Shown piece after piece: positions 1 to 5,020 of a DNA stretch of 7,475 nucleotides (position 1 is its first letter; every line of letters starts with the position of its first letter). The position numbers were made by a program, and so were the translations under genes. The notes below the pieces were generated by a model. It did no database searches and was not told the DNA's origin. It saw only the letters and a list, made by a program, of their open reading frames with translations. The DNA comes from Deltaproteobacteria bacterium. Its GTDB lineage: Bacteria; Desulfobacterota; JAENJC01. Location: contig JAENJC010000164.1 in NCBI GenBank assembly GCA_016844545.1, positions 1-7,475 on the forward strand, read 5' to 3'.

Positions 1-45
1 ATTTGGAGTCTGCCAGGGATAGTCAAGTATAGTCACAAATCAATT

Positions 46-71
46 AAAAAAGGGTCCAAGGAATTACCCTT
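46..71 (-). terminator. Rho-independent terminator after tRNA-Asn
   Basis: On the minus strand a 6-bp stem (AAGGGT pairing with ACCCTT, positions 71-66 and 55-50) closes a 10-nt loop and runs into six T residues (51-46), two of which belong to the stem. It lies 16 bases past the CCA end of tRNA-Asn, so it probably ends the mglB-mglA-tRNA-Asn transcript. The stem is short, so termination strength is uncertain. Confidence 0.55.
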
Positions 72-87
72 AAACCCTTGATATGTT

Positions 88-163
88 TGGCTGCCCGAGC
101 AGGATTCGAACCTGCGACAGGGTGATTAACAGTCACCAGCTCTACCAACTGAGCTACCGGGCA
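88..163 (-). tRNA. tRNA-Asn(GTT), CCA encoded
   Basis: The minus strand folds as a 76-nt cloverleaf. The acceptor strands are TGCCCGG (163-157) and TCGGGCA (98-92), with discriminator G73 and a genomically encoded CCA at 90-88. The anticodon loop CTGTTAA gives anticodon GTT, which reads AAC and AAU. The T-loop TTCGAAT is canonical. It follows mglA by about 55 bases on the same strand and may be transcribed with it. Confidence 0.97.
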
Positions 164-218
164 ATACGATGTTTTAGTATATTTATTTCTCAGGAGTTGT
201 CAAGGCCAAAAAAGATTA

Positions 219-806
219 TCAACGTCCCTTCTTTAATTCTGTCAGTACAAGTTTTGAGATACCCTTCAATGTCTCAAACACCCCTTCCCCTGTAGCAGCA
301 CATGCCTCAAACTCCGGGATGCCTTTCGGATTGAGGAGATTTCTCAACTCTTCCAAAGGCGCAGCGTTAGGGAGGTCTCTCTTGTTGTACTGAACAACAT
401 AAGGGATCTTATCAAGGTCATAACCCTGCTCTTTCAGGTTTATTGCCAGGTTCTCAAAACTCTCTATATTGGCCTCCATCCTCTCAACCTGGGAGTCAGC
501 CACGAACACAACTCCGTCGACGCCTTTGAGGATAAGCTTTCTGCTGGCGTCATAAAATATCTGGCCTGGAACGGTGTACAGATGGAACCTTACCTTGAAA
601 CCCTTTATTTCCCCAAGGGTCAGCGGCAGGAAGTCAAAGAAAAGGGTCCTCTCAGTCTCTGTGGCCAGAGAGATCATCTTCCCCTTGGCTACTGGATTGG
701 TCTTGCCATAGACGTACTGGAGGTTTGTGGTCTTTCCGCAAAGCCCAGGACCGTAATATACTATCTTGCAGTTTATCTCTTTTGAAGAGTAATTAATAAA
801 TGACAT
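219..806 (-). CDS. mglA: MglA, Ras-like polarity GTPase
   Basis: A 195-residue cytoplasmic small GTPase. MglA-GTP marks the leading pole in gliding or twitching bacteria and directs motility machinery; MglB is its GTPase-activating partner. The P-loop GPGLCGKT is at residues 19-26 and the base-specificity motif NKRD at 141-144. In place of the Ras DxxG motif it has TVPGQ (78-82), as in the MglA family, with Arg53 and Gln82 in the positions used for hydrolysis. The N-terminus MSFINYSSKEINCKIVYYGP and full length match Myxococcus MglA almost residue for residue, which fixes the start. The start codon lies 11 bases after the mglB stop, and a purine-rich GGTGG ribosome site overlaps that stop, so translation is probably coupled. 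No motility apparatus is visible here. Identification is very secure; the motility role is from the family. Confidence 0.96.
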   Translation of the reverse strand: MSFINYSSKEINCKIVYYGPGLCGKTTNLQYVYGKTNPVAKGKMISLATETERTLFFDFLPLTLGEIKGFKVRFHLYTVPGQIFYDASRKLILKGVDGVVFVADSQVERMEANIESFENLAINLKEQGYDLDKIPYVVQYNKRDLPNAAPLEELRNLLNPKGIPEFEACAATGEGVFETLKGISKLVLTELKKGR

Positions 807-817
807 ATCCCATCCAC

Positions 818-1309
818 CTATTCGCTAAAAAGACCATCTATATCGTCATCAGTTATCTCCGCAAAGGGAGATTCCACATTTGTGGCTTCCTTCTGTTCCA
901 TCTTGGCAAGCAAACCGTCAAATATCGTCTTCAACTCATCGCTGGCCTTCTTGACGCGGAGCCTTACCAGCCCCAGGGATGATCTCGTATCGAATACAAC
1001 AACAAGGATTACACGTTGCCCTATAATGGATATGTGGATATTGTCCTTTTCCCCCTCGTGAAAAAGGATGGAAAACTCCTTTTCCCCTATCAGCTTGGCC
1101 AACCCCCCTGTTGCTGCAATGTTCCCTGCTGTAAGGGAGGCAAGTGAAGTTGTGTCAAGGTTTTTTGTGTCTCCGGCGGAAGATATCAACTGTCCGTTTT
1201 TATCTACAAGGAAAACAACCTTAGAATTCGCTTCCCTGTTAAGTCTCTCAAGAACGACACTGATCATCTGAGACTCTTCTTCATACATCACTAAGTGAGG
1301 AACCGCCAT
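818..1309 (-). CDS. mglB: MglB, Roadblock/LC7 GTPase-activating protein
   Basis: A 163-residue Roadblock/LC7-fold protein, the cognate GAP and regulator of MglA. The Roadblock domain spans roughly residues 15-135, with family blocks KVVFLVDKNGQLISSAG, TTSLASLTAGN, FHEGEKDNIHISI and SLGLVRLRVKKASDEL. An acidic tail ends in SPFAEITDDDIDGLFSE, nearly the same as the C-terminus of Myxococcus MglB, which contacts MglA. The ATG is preceded by AAGGAG at 5-base spacing. mglA follows 11 bases downstream, so the two form a bicistronic unit. A candidate sigma70-type promoter lies about 80-110 bases upstream, suggesting transcription partly independent of the recR-ferredoxin genes. The function assignment rests on strong resemblance to the characterised protein. 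Confidence 0.95.
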   Translation of the reverse strand: MAVPHLVMYEEESQMISVVLERLNREANSKVVFLVDKNGQLISSAGDTKNLDTTSLASLTAGNIAATGGLAKLIGEKEFSILFHEGEKDNIHISIIGQRVILVVVFDTRSSLGLVRLRVKKASDELKTIFDGLLAKMEQKEATNVESPFAEITDDDIDGLFSE

Positions 1310-1339
1310 AATATCTCCTTTACTCTCCTACTCTCCAGC
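1310..1339 (-). promoter_or_regulatory. mglB ribosome-binding region with tandem SD-like repeats
   Basis: Reading toward mglB, the minus strand has GGAGAGTA twice in tandem followed by AAGGAGATATT and the ATG. Three SD-like GGAG cores are therefore stacked within about 26 bases. Only the last (1315-1319) has normal spacing, 5 bases. The upstream two could act as standby sites or be chance octamer duplication. Confidence 0.5.
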
Positions 1340-1362
1340 CCTCTTCATCAGATTAACAGTCT

Positions 1363-1386
1363 CCACGGCATATAGCTGTAACCCGT
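1363..1386. repeat. Inverted repeat CCACGG-N12-CCGTGG upstream of mglB
   Basis: A perfect 6-bp inverted repeat lies at 1363-1368 and 1381-1386 with a 12-base spacer. It sits just downstream of the candidate mglB promoter -10 box, overlapping the expected transcription start. It could be a leader hairpin or an operator; no T-run follows it, so it is not a classical terminator. Confidence 0.35.
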
Positions 1387-1389
1387 GGC

Positions 1390-1418
1390 AATATATAGCA
1401 TCTACCACCTAAATGCAA
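1390..1418 (-). promoter_or_regulatory. Candidate sigma70-type promoter for mglBA
   Basis: The minus strand has TTGCAT (1418-1413) as a -35-like box (3 of 6 consensus bases), a 17-base spacer, and TATATT (1395-1390) as a -10 box (5 of 6). It lies in the 205-base gap between the ferredoxin and mglB, pointing toward mglB. The rest of that gap shows no gene. The -35 is weak, so this is a candidate only. Confidence 0.4.
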
Positions 1419-1514
1419 GCCCCTGACCCTGAGATGAGGTAGCAGTCATCACCCGGCCCAACGCCAGCCGAGAATAAATCCCTTGCTGAGCTCACGTCTG
1501 ATATATAAATAACA

Positions 1515-1745
1515 CTATCCGCAAAACGGTCCCTTTAACTCGGGCTCCATTGTTATAGCAACTATCCTGGGTGGGCATACCTTGGCGCATATCCCGCACC
1601 CCTTGCAGCGCGCCAGATCAAAACCAGTCACAAGTCCACCCTTAAGCACCACGGCTGAATCCGGACAATTTTCCCAGCAAAGCTTACAATTGATGCACTT
1701 CTGAGCGTCCAGGATCGGTCTAAATCTTCTCTCTGTTAACGCCAT
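1515..1745 (-). CDS. 2x[4Fe-4S] ferredoxin, PorD-like
   Basis: A 76-residue electron carrier with two complete [4Fe-4S] motifs: CxxCxxCxxxCP at Cys17, 20, 23 and 27, and again at Cys47, 50, 53 and 57. The inter-motif layout, with CKGCGICAKVCP as second cluster, resembles the delta (ferredoxin) subunit of pyruvate or 2-oxoacid:ferredoxin oxidoreductases. No alpha, beta or gamma subunit lies next to it, so its redox partner is unknown. A Cys75-Gly76 end adds a ninth cysteine. I chose the ATG at 1745 because AAGGG lies just upstream. A TTG at 1760 would add five residues but lacks a ribosome site. It follows recR by about 63 bases on the same strand. The fold is certain; partner and pathway are inference. 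Confidence 0.88.
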   Translation of the reverse strand: MALTERRFRPILDAQKCINCKLCWENCPDSAVVLKGGLVTGFDLARCKGCGICAKVCPPRIVAITMEPELKGPFCG

Positions 1746-1808
1746 AAACCCTTCAATCAAATATGGAACTTGGAGTTAATTTCACATACATCATTCACAC
1801 TCCGAATT

Positions 1809-2408
1809 TTAAAATACCTCTCTTCGTCCCTCAACTGCCCTGCCGACAGTCACATTATCCGTGTACTCCAGGTCGCCCCCCATCGGGATCCCTTGCGCTA
1901 TCTTGGTAATCTTCACCGCAAGCGGTTTTATAACCTTGACAAGGTAATGGGCCGTGGTCTCCCCGTCGTTATTGGGGTTGGTGGCTATAATAACCTCGTC
2001 AACACAGTTACCTTTAAGCCTCGCCAGTAGCTCTCTGATCCTGATATCATCAGGCCCCCTTCCGTCAAGGGGAGAAAGGGAGCCTTGGAGTACATGGTAC
2101 TTCCCTTTAAAAACACCCGCCTTTTCTATTGCCAGGAGGTCATGAGGCTCCTCGACAACACATATCTGCCTCTCTGTCCTGCCGGAATCCCGGCATATAT
2201 GGCATGGGTCATCTTCAGTTATATTGAAGCAACGGGAGCATATCCTGACTTTTTCCTTGACCTCCAGTATGCTTCTGGCGAGTGCTTCGGCATCCACTCT
2301 GGAAAGTTTTAGTATGTAAAAAGCCAGCCGCTGGGCCGTCTTTTCTCCGATTCCAGGAAGCCTGGACAGCTCCTTTACAAGAGTCGCTACACATTTCAGG
2401 GAATTCAT
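1809..2408 (-). CDS. recR: RecR, recombination mediator
   Basis: A 199-residue RecR, which works with RecF and RecO to load RecA on gapped single-stranded DNA. A helix-hairpin-helix (LPGIGEKTAQRLAFYIL, residues 17-33) is followed by a zinc finger at Cys57, Cys60, Cys69 and Cys72. A Toprim domain begins near residue 82 (ICVVEEP) and includes NPNNDGETTA. The end GRAVEGRREVF is typical of the family. The frame stays open to 2471, but the family N-terminus (MNSLKCVATLVKELSRLPGI) begins at the ATG at 2408. That gives the standard length and places the start one base after the ybaB stop. There is no strong Shine-Dalgarno, so coupling to ybaB is likely. The ybaB-recR pairing after dnaX is a widespread arrangement. 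Confidence 0.96.
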   Translation of the reverse strand: MNSLKCVATLVKELSRLPGIGEKTAQRLAFYILKLSRVDAEALARSILEVKEKVRICSRCFNITEDDPCHICRDSGRTERQICVVEEPHDLLAIEKAGVFKGKYHVLQGSLSPLDGRGPDDIRIRELLARLKGNCVDEVIIATNPNNDGETTAHYLVKVIKPLAVKITKIAQGIPMGGDLEYTDNVTVGRAVEGRREVF

Positions 2409-2409
2409 A

Positions 2410-2733
2410 TTAAAACAAGCCGCTGAGTCCAGGCACTCCCAGGCCGCTTGTAAGCTTCCCCATCTCCTCATTCATCATCGCCTGAGACCTCTTGATGGCC
2501 TCATTGACTGCGGCAACAACCAGATCCTGAAGCATCTCGACGTCAGAGGGATTGACAACCTGCTGTTCTATAGTAACAGAGAGAAGCTCCTGTTTTCCAT
2601 TAACTACAGCCTTCACCATCCCGCCACCGGAAGAGGCCTCAACAGTCTTTAGCGCCAGTTCCTCCTGGACCTTCTGCATATTGGCCTGCATCTTCTGTGC
2701 CTGCCTGACAATATTACCCAAACCACCCTTCAT
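2410..2733 (-). CDS. ybaB: YbaB/EbfC nucleoid-associated protein
   Basis: A 107-residue YbaB/EbfC-family DNA-binding protein, normally a homodimer that binds DNA and is coded next to dnaX and recR. The features are MKGGLGNIVRQAQKMQANMQ at the N-terminus, a SSGGGMVKAVVNGKQELLSVTI beta region (split here as SSGGGMVKAV and NGKQELLSVTI), an amphipathic helix rich in Glu and Met, and a glycine-rich tail (GLGVPGLSGLF). The frame extends nine residues upstream, but AGGAGG lies 6 bases before the ATG at 2733 and this start matches the family. An out-of-frame ATG lies 5 bases upstream of it. A near-consensus promoter about 90 bases upstream could drive ybaB and recR without dnaX. Confidence 0.95.
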   Translation of the reverse strand: MKGGLGNIVRQAQKMQANMQKVQEELALKTVEASSGGGMVKAVVNGKQELLSVTIEQQVVNPSDVEMLQDLVVAAVNEAIKRSQAMMNEEMGKLTSGLGVPGLSGLF

Positions 2734-2757
2734 TCCATTCCTCCTAATACCAGTTCG

Positions 2758-2781
2758 CATTCAAATAAAAACCTTTGAATG
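2758..2781. repeat. Inverted repeat in the ybaB leader
   Basis: CATTCAAA and TTTGAATG form a perfect 8-bp stem with an 8-base spacer. It lies between the candidate ybaB promoter and the ybaB ribosome site, so it would be a hairpin in the 5' leader. No attenuator-type T-run follows it in the direction of transcription. Confidence 0.4.
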
Positions 2782-2793
2782 ACCGTGCATAAT

Positions 2794-2846
2794 ACCAAGT
2801 AAGCTTTCAGTAATGGCAATAATTATACGTTTGAAAGCAACTTGGT
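2794..2846. repeat. Palindrome enclosing the ybaB promoter -10 box
   Basis: The arms ACCAAGT..GCTTTCA (2794-2809) and TGAAAGC.ACTTGGT (2832-2846) pair over 14 bp with a small internal bulge, around a 22-base centre. The centre contains a perfect TATAAT on the minus strand, and one arm lies in the promoter spacer. The layout fits a repressor operator, though it could also be a chance hairpin. Confidence 0.45.
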
Positions 2847-2851
2847 GTAAA
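2822..2851 (-). promoter_or_regulatory. Near-consensus sigma70 promoter for ybaB-recR
   Basis: The minus strand shows TTTACA (2851-2846, 5 of 6 consensus), an 18-base spacer, and TATAAT (2827-2822, 6 of 6). It sits in the 158-base gap between the dnaX stop and the ybaB ATG and points at ybaB. This is the best promoter match I see in the window. It would let ybaB, recR and perhaps the ferredoxin be transcribed without dnaX. Confidence 0.6.
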
Positions 2852-2891
2852 TTGTATGAAGCATACACTAAAAGTTAAAAAAGACAAGTCG

Positions 2892-3791
2892 TTAATTAGA
2901 AGCCATTTTCTCCTCTACTATCCTGCCCCCGAAGACCTTCAGGGCCTCTTCTATGATCGGCTGCCTTGTTTGCTCCTTTTTTACAGGTTCATGAGTTTTG
3001 CTTTCCTTAGCCAGCGGGGCAATAACTACCTTCATGCTTCGGCTCAAATAGCCGTTTAGCATCTCCTCCAGCGCCTTTATATCCTCTTTACTTATCATAT
3101 CAAGATAAATACCGTTATTGAAGCCGATCCTTACCATTGAATTGTTTAACTCGATCAACTTCCCATGCTCAAGTTTTGATGCCAGGGGCGGCCTCTTTTT
3201 TCGGACAACCTGCATAAAACTCTTCCAGGTATCTCCAGGCTCCTCCAGTTCGATGAAGATACTGTCCTTCTCATCACTTGCTGGAATTGAAAGATTGAGA
3301 GGTTGAGAAGTTAAGATTTTTTTCTCATCTTCTAAACTTCCCATCTTCTCATCTTCTTTCTTCTCCGGCCTCCGAACTTTTCCAATCCCTTCCTCCAACC
3401 CCTTCATCCTTTCTATCAGTTCGGCTATGGGCACCAGCGGTCTCAGGGTTGCCATCTTTATAAGAGTCATCTCAAGGGAGAGGCGGGGAGAAGAAGACCT
3501 CTTAAGCTCCTCCTCTCCTCTTGAAAGTATTGCAAACAACTGCTGGAGCTCATCCTGAGTAAATCCGTCTGAAAGGGTTTTAAGCTCTGCTATCTCTCCA
3601 TCAGGGAGGTCTATCAATTGGCCTGGGTCTTTTACTACCTTAATTACCATGAGGTTGCGGAGGTATTCCAGCAGGTTTTTGCAAAATAGCCTGACATCAT
3701 AACCATAATCATAAACCCTTTCAACCAGCTGTATACATCCGGCAGGTGTTCTTTCCATGATGCTTTTTACTACATTTTTAAGCACTTGCAA
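2892..3791 (-). CDS. dnaX: DnaX, 3' part (domain III and C-terminal region), frame-disrupted
   Basis: This frame carries the rest of DNA polymerase III tau/gamma. About 299 residues remain readable from the first possible start, a TTG at 3791. The fragment opens with the domain III helices (VVKSIMERTPAGCIQLVERV, YDYGYDVRLFCKNLLEYLRN), which form the clamp-loader collar. It continues through LSLEMTLIKMATL and a low-complexity linker (residues 146-170), then a tau-type C-terminal domain ending IIEEALKVFGGRIVE. It overlaps the upstream dnaX part by 14 bases but lies in a different frame (+1 relative). No ribosome site precedes the TTG, so it is unlikely to be an independent gene. About 20 residues expected between the two parts are missing. 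It is best read with 3778-4470 as one damaged or mis-sequenced dnaX. Confidence 0.85.
   Translation of the reverse strand: MQVLKNVVKSIMERTPAGCIQLVERVYDYGYDVRLFCKNLLEYLRNLMVIKVVKDPGQLIDLPDGEIAELKTLSDGFTQDELQQLFAILSRGEEELKRSSSPRLSLEMTLIKMATLRPLVPIAELIERMKGLEEGIGKVRRPEKKEDEKMGSLEDEKKILTSQPLNLSIPASDEKDSIFIELEEPGDTWKSFMQVVRKKRPPLASKLEHGKLIELNNSMVRIGFNNGIYLDMISKEDIKALEEMLNGYLSRSMKVVIAPLAKESKTHEPVKKEQTRQPIIEEALKVFGGRIVEEKMASN
3284..3357. repeat. Octamer-based imperfect inverted repeat inside dnaX
   Basis: On the plus strand, 3284-3315 is four successive 8-mers (GAATTGAA, AGATTGAG, AGGTTGAG, AAGTTAAG). On the minus strand, 3357-3326 is four 8-mers (AGAAGATG, AGAAGATG, GGAAGTTT, AGAAGATG). The arms are partly complementary and flank a run of seven A on the coding strand (3323-3317). 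The whole block codes for a charged linker in DnaX, roughly residues 146-170 of the downstream fragment, so it looks like a repeat tolerated in a flexible region. Confidence 0.55.
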
Positions 3792-4470
3792 ACGATATCA
3801 CCTGATCGAGGATACTTTGAGCGTCCCGCATCCCGCCATCGGCCTCTCTGGCGATGATATGAAGACCTCTGTCAGTTATTTTTATTTTTTCACTTTCCGC
3901 AATCCCCTTCAGTCGTTCCTGGATAAGAAGGGCTGGGATCCTTTTGAAATCAAACTCCTGACATCTCGAAAGGATGGTAACAGGTATCTTCTGTGGGTCT
4001 GTTGTGGCAAATACAAAGATCACATGGGGAGGAGGCTCCTCAAGTGTCTTTAGTAGCGCGTTAAAGGCGTTAGTTGAAAGCATATGGACTTCATCGATTA
4101 TGTAAATCCTGTATCTGCATTTTATTGGAGGGAATTTGATATTCTCCCTGAGCTCCCTGATGTCGTCTACACCTGTATTCGATGCGCCGTCTATCTCAAA
4201 GACATCCATAGAGGAACCGCCGGCAATCTCCCTACAAGCTTCACATGTATTGCACGGAACAGGGGTGGGACCGTTGATGCAGTTAAGGGCCTTGGCCAAT
4301 ATCCTTGCTGCTGAGGTCTTTCCGACACCCCTTGCCCCTGTAAAAAGGTATGCATGGGCAACTCTGCCGGTCTTTATAGCATTCTGAAGGGTCCTTGTGA
4401 CATGCTCCTGACCGACAACATCTTCGAAAACCTGGGGGCGCCATTTACGGGCTAAAACGAGGTAGGACAT
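3778..4470 (-). CDS. dnaX: DnaX, 5' part (ATPase domains I-II), ends prematurely
   Basis: The N-terminal 230 residues of the DNA polymerase III tau/gamma clamp-loader subunit. Visible parts are Walker A GARGVGKT (45-52), a zinc site (Cys64, 73, 76, 79), Walker B DEVH (126-129), the SRC arginine-finger motif (168-170) and sensor 2 GGMRDA (212-217). The start ATG has GGAG five bases upstream. The frame stops right after DQVISFASA, at the junction of domains II and III, so this product lacks the oligomerisation collar and could not form a normal clamp loader. The remaining DnaX sequence continues in another frame from about 3780. dnaX is normally essential. A real mutation, a second copy elsewhere or a sequence error are all possible. 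The ffs-dnaX-ybaB-recR order is the common one. Confidence 0.9.
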   Translation of the reverse strand: MSYLVLARKWRPQVFEDVVGQEHVTRTLQNAIKTGRVAHAYLFTGARGVGKTSAARILAKALNCINGPTPVPCNTCEACREIAGGSSMDVFEIDGASNTGVDDIRELRENIKFPPIKCRYRIYIIDEVHMLSTNAFNALLKTLEEPPPHVIFVFATTDPQKIPVTILSRCQEFDFKRIPALLIQERLKGIAESEKIKITDRGLHIIAREADGGMRDAQSILDQVISFASA

Positions 4471-4491
4471 TGGAACTCCGTGAACCGATAG

Positions 4492-4547
4492 CCGTAAGCC
4501 GTAAGCCGTGAATTGGTAAAAAACAGCTTACAGCTCACAGCTTACGG
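4492..4547. repeat. Heptamer-built inverted repeat between SRP RNA and dnaX
   Basis: The plus strand reads CCGTAAG, CCGTAAG, CCGTGAA (4492-4512). The minus strand from 4547 reads CCGTAAG, CTGTGAG, CTGTAAG, CTGTTTT. The two arms are about 18 bp of imperfect palindrome with an A/T-rich centre. A T6 run on the minus strand (4523-4518) lies in the centre, so it may also help end the SRP RNA transcript, but the stem directly before those T residues is poor. Confidence 0.6.
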
Positions 4548-4562
4548 GATTTATGGTCACTA

Positions 4563-4668
4563 TTGATAGCTAGGCACCCCTGCGGCACCCGGAGAGGGCC
4601 GCTACCGTTGCTTCCTTCCGGACCTGGCGGGGTTTGCGGTCATCCGCTGCGCAGGACCCAGCTATCAA
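4563..4668 (-). ncRNA. ffs: SRP RNA (4.5S, bacterial small type)
   Basis: About 106 nt on the minus strand form one long hairpin. TTGATAGCT at the 5' end pairs with AGCTATCAA at the 3' end. The apical domain carries the signature GGTCCGGAAGGAAGCA, which holds the GGAA tetraloop and the asymmetric loop that bind the Ffh M domain. This RNA with Ffh targets signal-peptide-bearing nascent proteins to the membrane. No Alu domain is present, so it is the short form. Placement between tRNA-Ser and dnaX is a recurrent bacterial arrangement. The exact ends are set by the outer stem and may be off by a few bases. Confidence 0.95.
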
Positions 4669-4699
4669 GACTAACCACAAAATCAGGGGTTAGGGATTA

Positions 4700-4718
4700 G
4701 TTTAAAACCTTTTTAAAC
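4700..4718. repeat. Perfect AT-rich palindrome upstream of SRP RNA
   Basis: GTTTAAAA-CCT-TTTTAAAC is an 8-bp perfect inverted repeat with a 3-base spacer. It lies about 32 bases upstream of the SRP RNA 5' end and 33 bases after the CCA of tRNA-Ser(CGA). It is adjacent to two heptamers, GGGGTTA and GGGATTA (4686-4699). It could be a regulatory site or a hairpin between the two RNAs. Confidence 0.4.
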
Positions 4719-4750
4719 CTTTCCGCTATAGTAATTGTTGCATTTAAAAA

Positions 4751-4841
4751 TGGAGGAGAGAGGGGGATTCGAACCCCCGGTAGAGTTGCCTCTACAGTTG
4801 ATTTCGAGTCAACCGCCTTCAACCAGCTCAGCCATCTCTCC
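4751..4841 (-). tRNA. tRNA-Ser(CGA), U73 discriminator, CCA encoded
   Basis: A 91-nt class II tRNA. The acceptor GGAGAGA/TCTCTCC, anticodon stem GTTGA/TCAAC with loop CTCGAAA (anticodon CGA, reads UCG), long variable arm stem GTAGAG/CTCTAC and T-arm GGGGG-TTCGAAT-CCCCC are all intact. CCA is encoded (4753-4751). The discriminator base is U73 (position 4754), whereas the other three serine tRNAs here have G73. It ends about 80 bases upstream of SRP RNA. Confidence 0.95.
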
Positions 4842-4845
4842 AATT

Positions 4846-4914
4846 ATGATTGTCCGTCCGACCTTCTGCCTTGGATGCTCCCAAGATATTCCGAATCAGT
4901 TCGCGCTACTTTGT
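4846..4914. repeat. Decayed third copy of the tRNA-Ser upstream element
   Basis: The core 4856-4885 matches 5031-5060 of the 80-bp element at 23 of 30 positions, including the shared end GATGC-CCCAAG. A weaker match resumes near 4901-4912 (CGCGCTACTTTG against CTCGCTTCTTTC). It lies a few bases upstream of tRNA-Ser(CGA), the same relative position as the two good copies, which supports homology despite divergence. Confidence 0.5.
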
Positions 4915-4918
4915 TAAA

Positions 4919-5008
4919 TGGCGGAGAGAGAGGGATTCGAACCCTCGGTACCCGTTAAGATACACACGCTTTCCAGGCGTGCTCCTTAAACCACTCGGAC
5001 ATCTCTCC
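4919..5008 (-). tRNA. tRNA-Ser(GGA), CCA encoded
   Basis: A 90-nt class II tRNA. It has acceptor GGAGAGA/TCTCTCC, anticodon stem CACGC/GCGTG with loop CTGGAAA (anticodon GGA, reads UCC and UCU), a long variable arm, the T-loop in GGTTCGAATCC, discriminator G73 (4922) and encoded CCA (4921-4919). It follows tadA on the same strand, with a copy of the 80-bp repeat in the intervening space. Confidence 0.97.
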
Positions 5009-5020
5009 AGATTGTTTATA

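Noticed and set aside
83..295. Open frame on the plus strand across tRNA-Asn; similar frames at 4735-4917, 4850-5134, 5445-5750, 5587-5907 and 6346-6555
   Set aside because: They translate the antisense of tRNA genes (the recurring RGGFEPP-, SRIRTCD- and RRERDSNPRY-type strings) and overlap well-supported RNA or protein genes.
1746..1760. TTG start for the ferredoxin at 1760
   Set aside because: No ribosome site precedes it; the ATG at 1745 has AAGGG just upstream, though at short spacing.
2409..2471. Longer recR starting at 2471
   Set aside because: It would overlap ybaB by 21 codons and add residues not found in RecR; the ATG at 2408 gives the family length and N-terminus.
2892..3791. The downstream dnaX frame as an independent gene with a TTG start
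   Set aside because: It begins in the middle of a conserved DnaX domain, has no Shine-Dalgarno and overlaps the upstream frame; a broken single gene explains it better.
4518..4547. Intrinsic terminator for SRP RNA using the T6 run
   Set aside because: Only a 4-bp AGCT stem directly precedes the T-run; the long palindrome places the T-run in its loop, so this is not a proper terminator shape.
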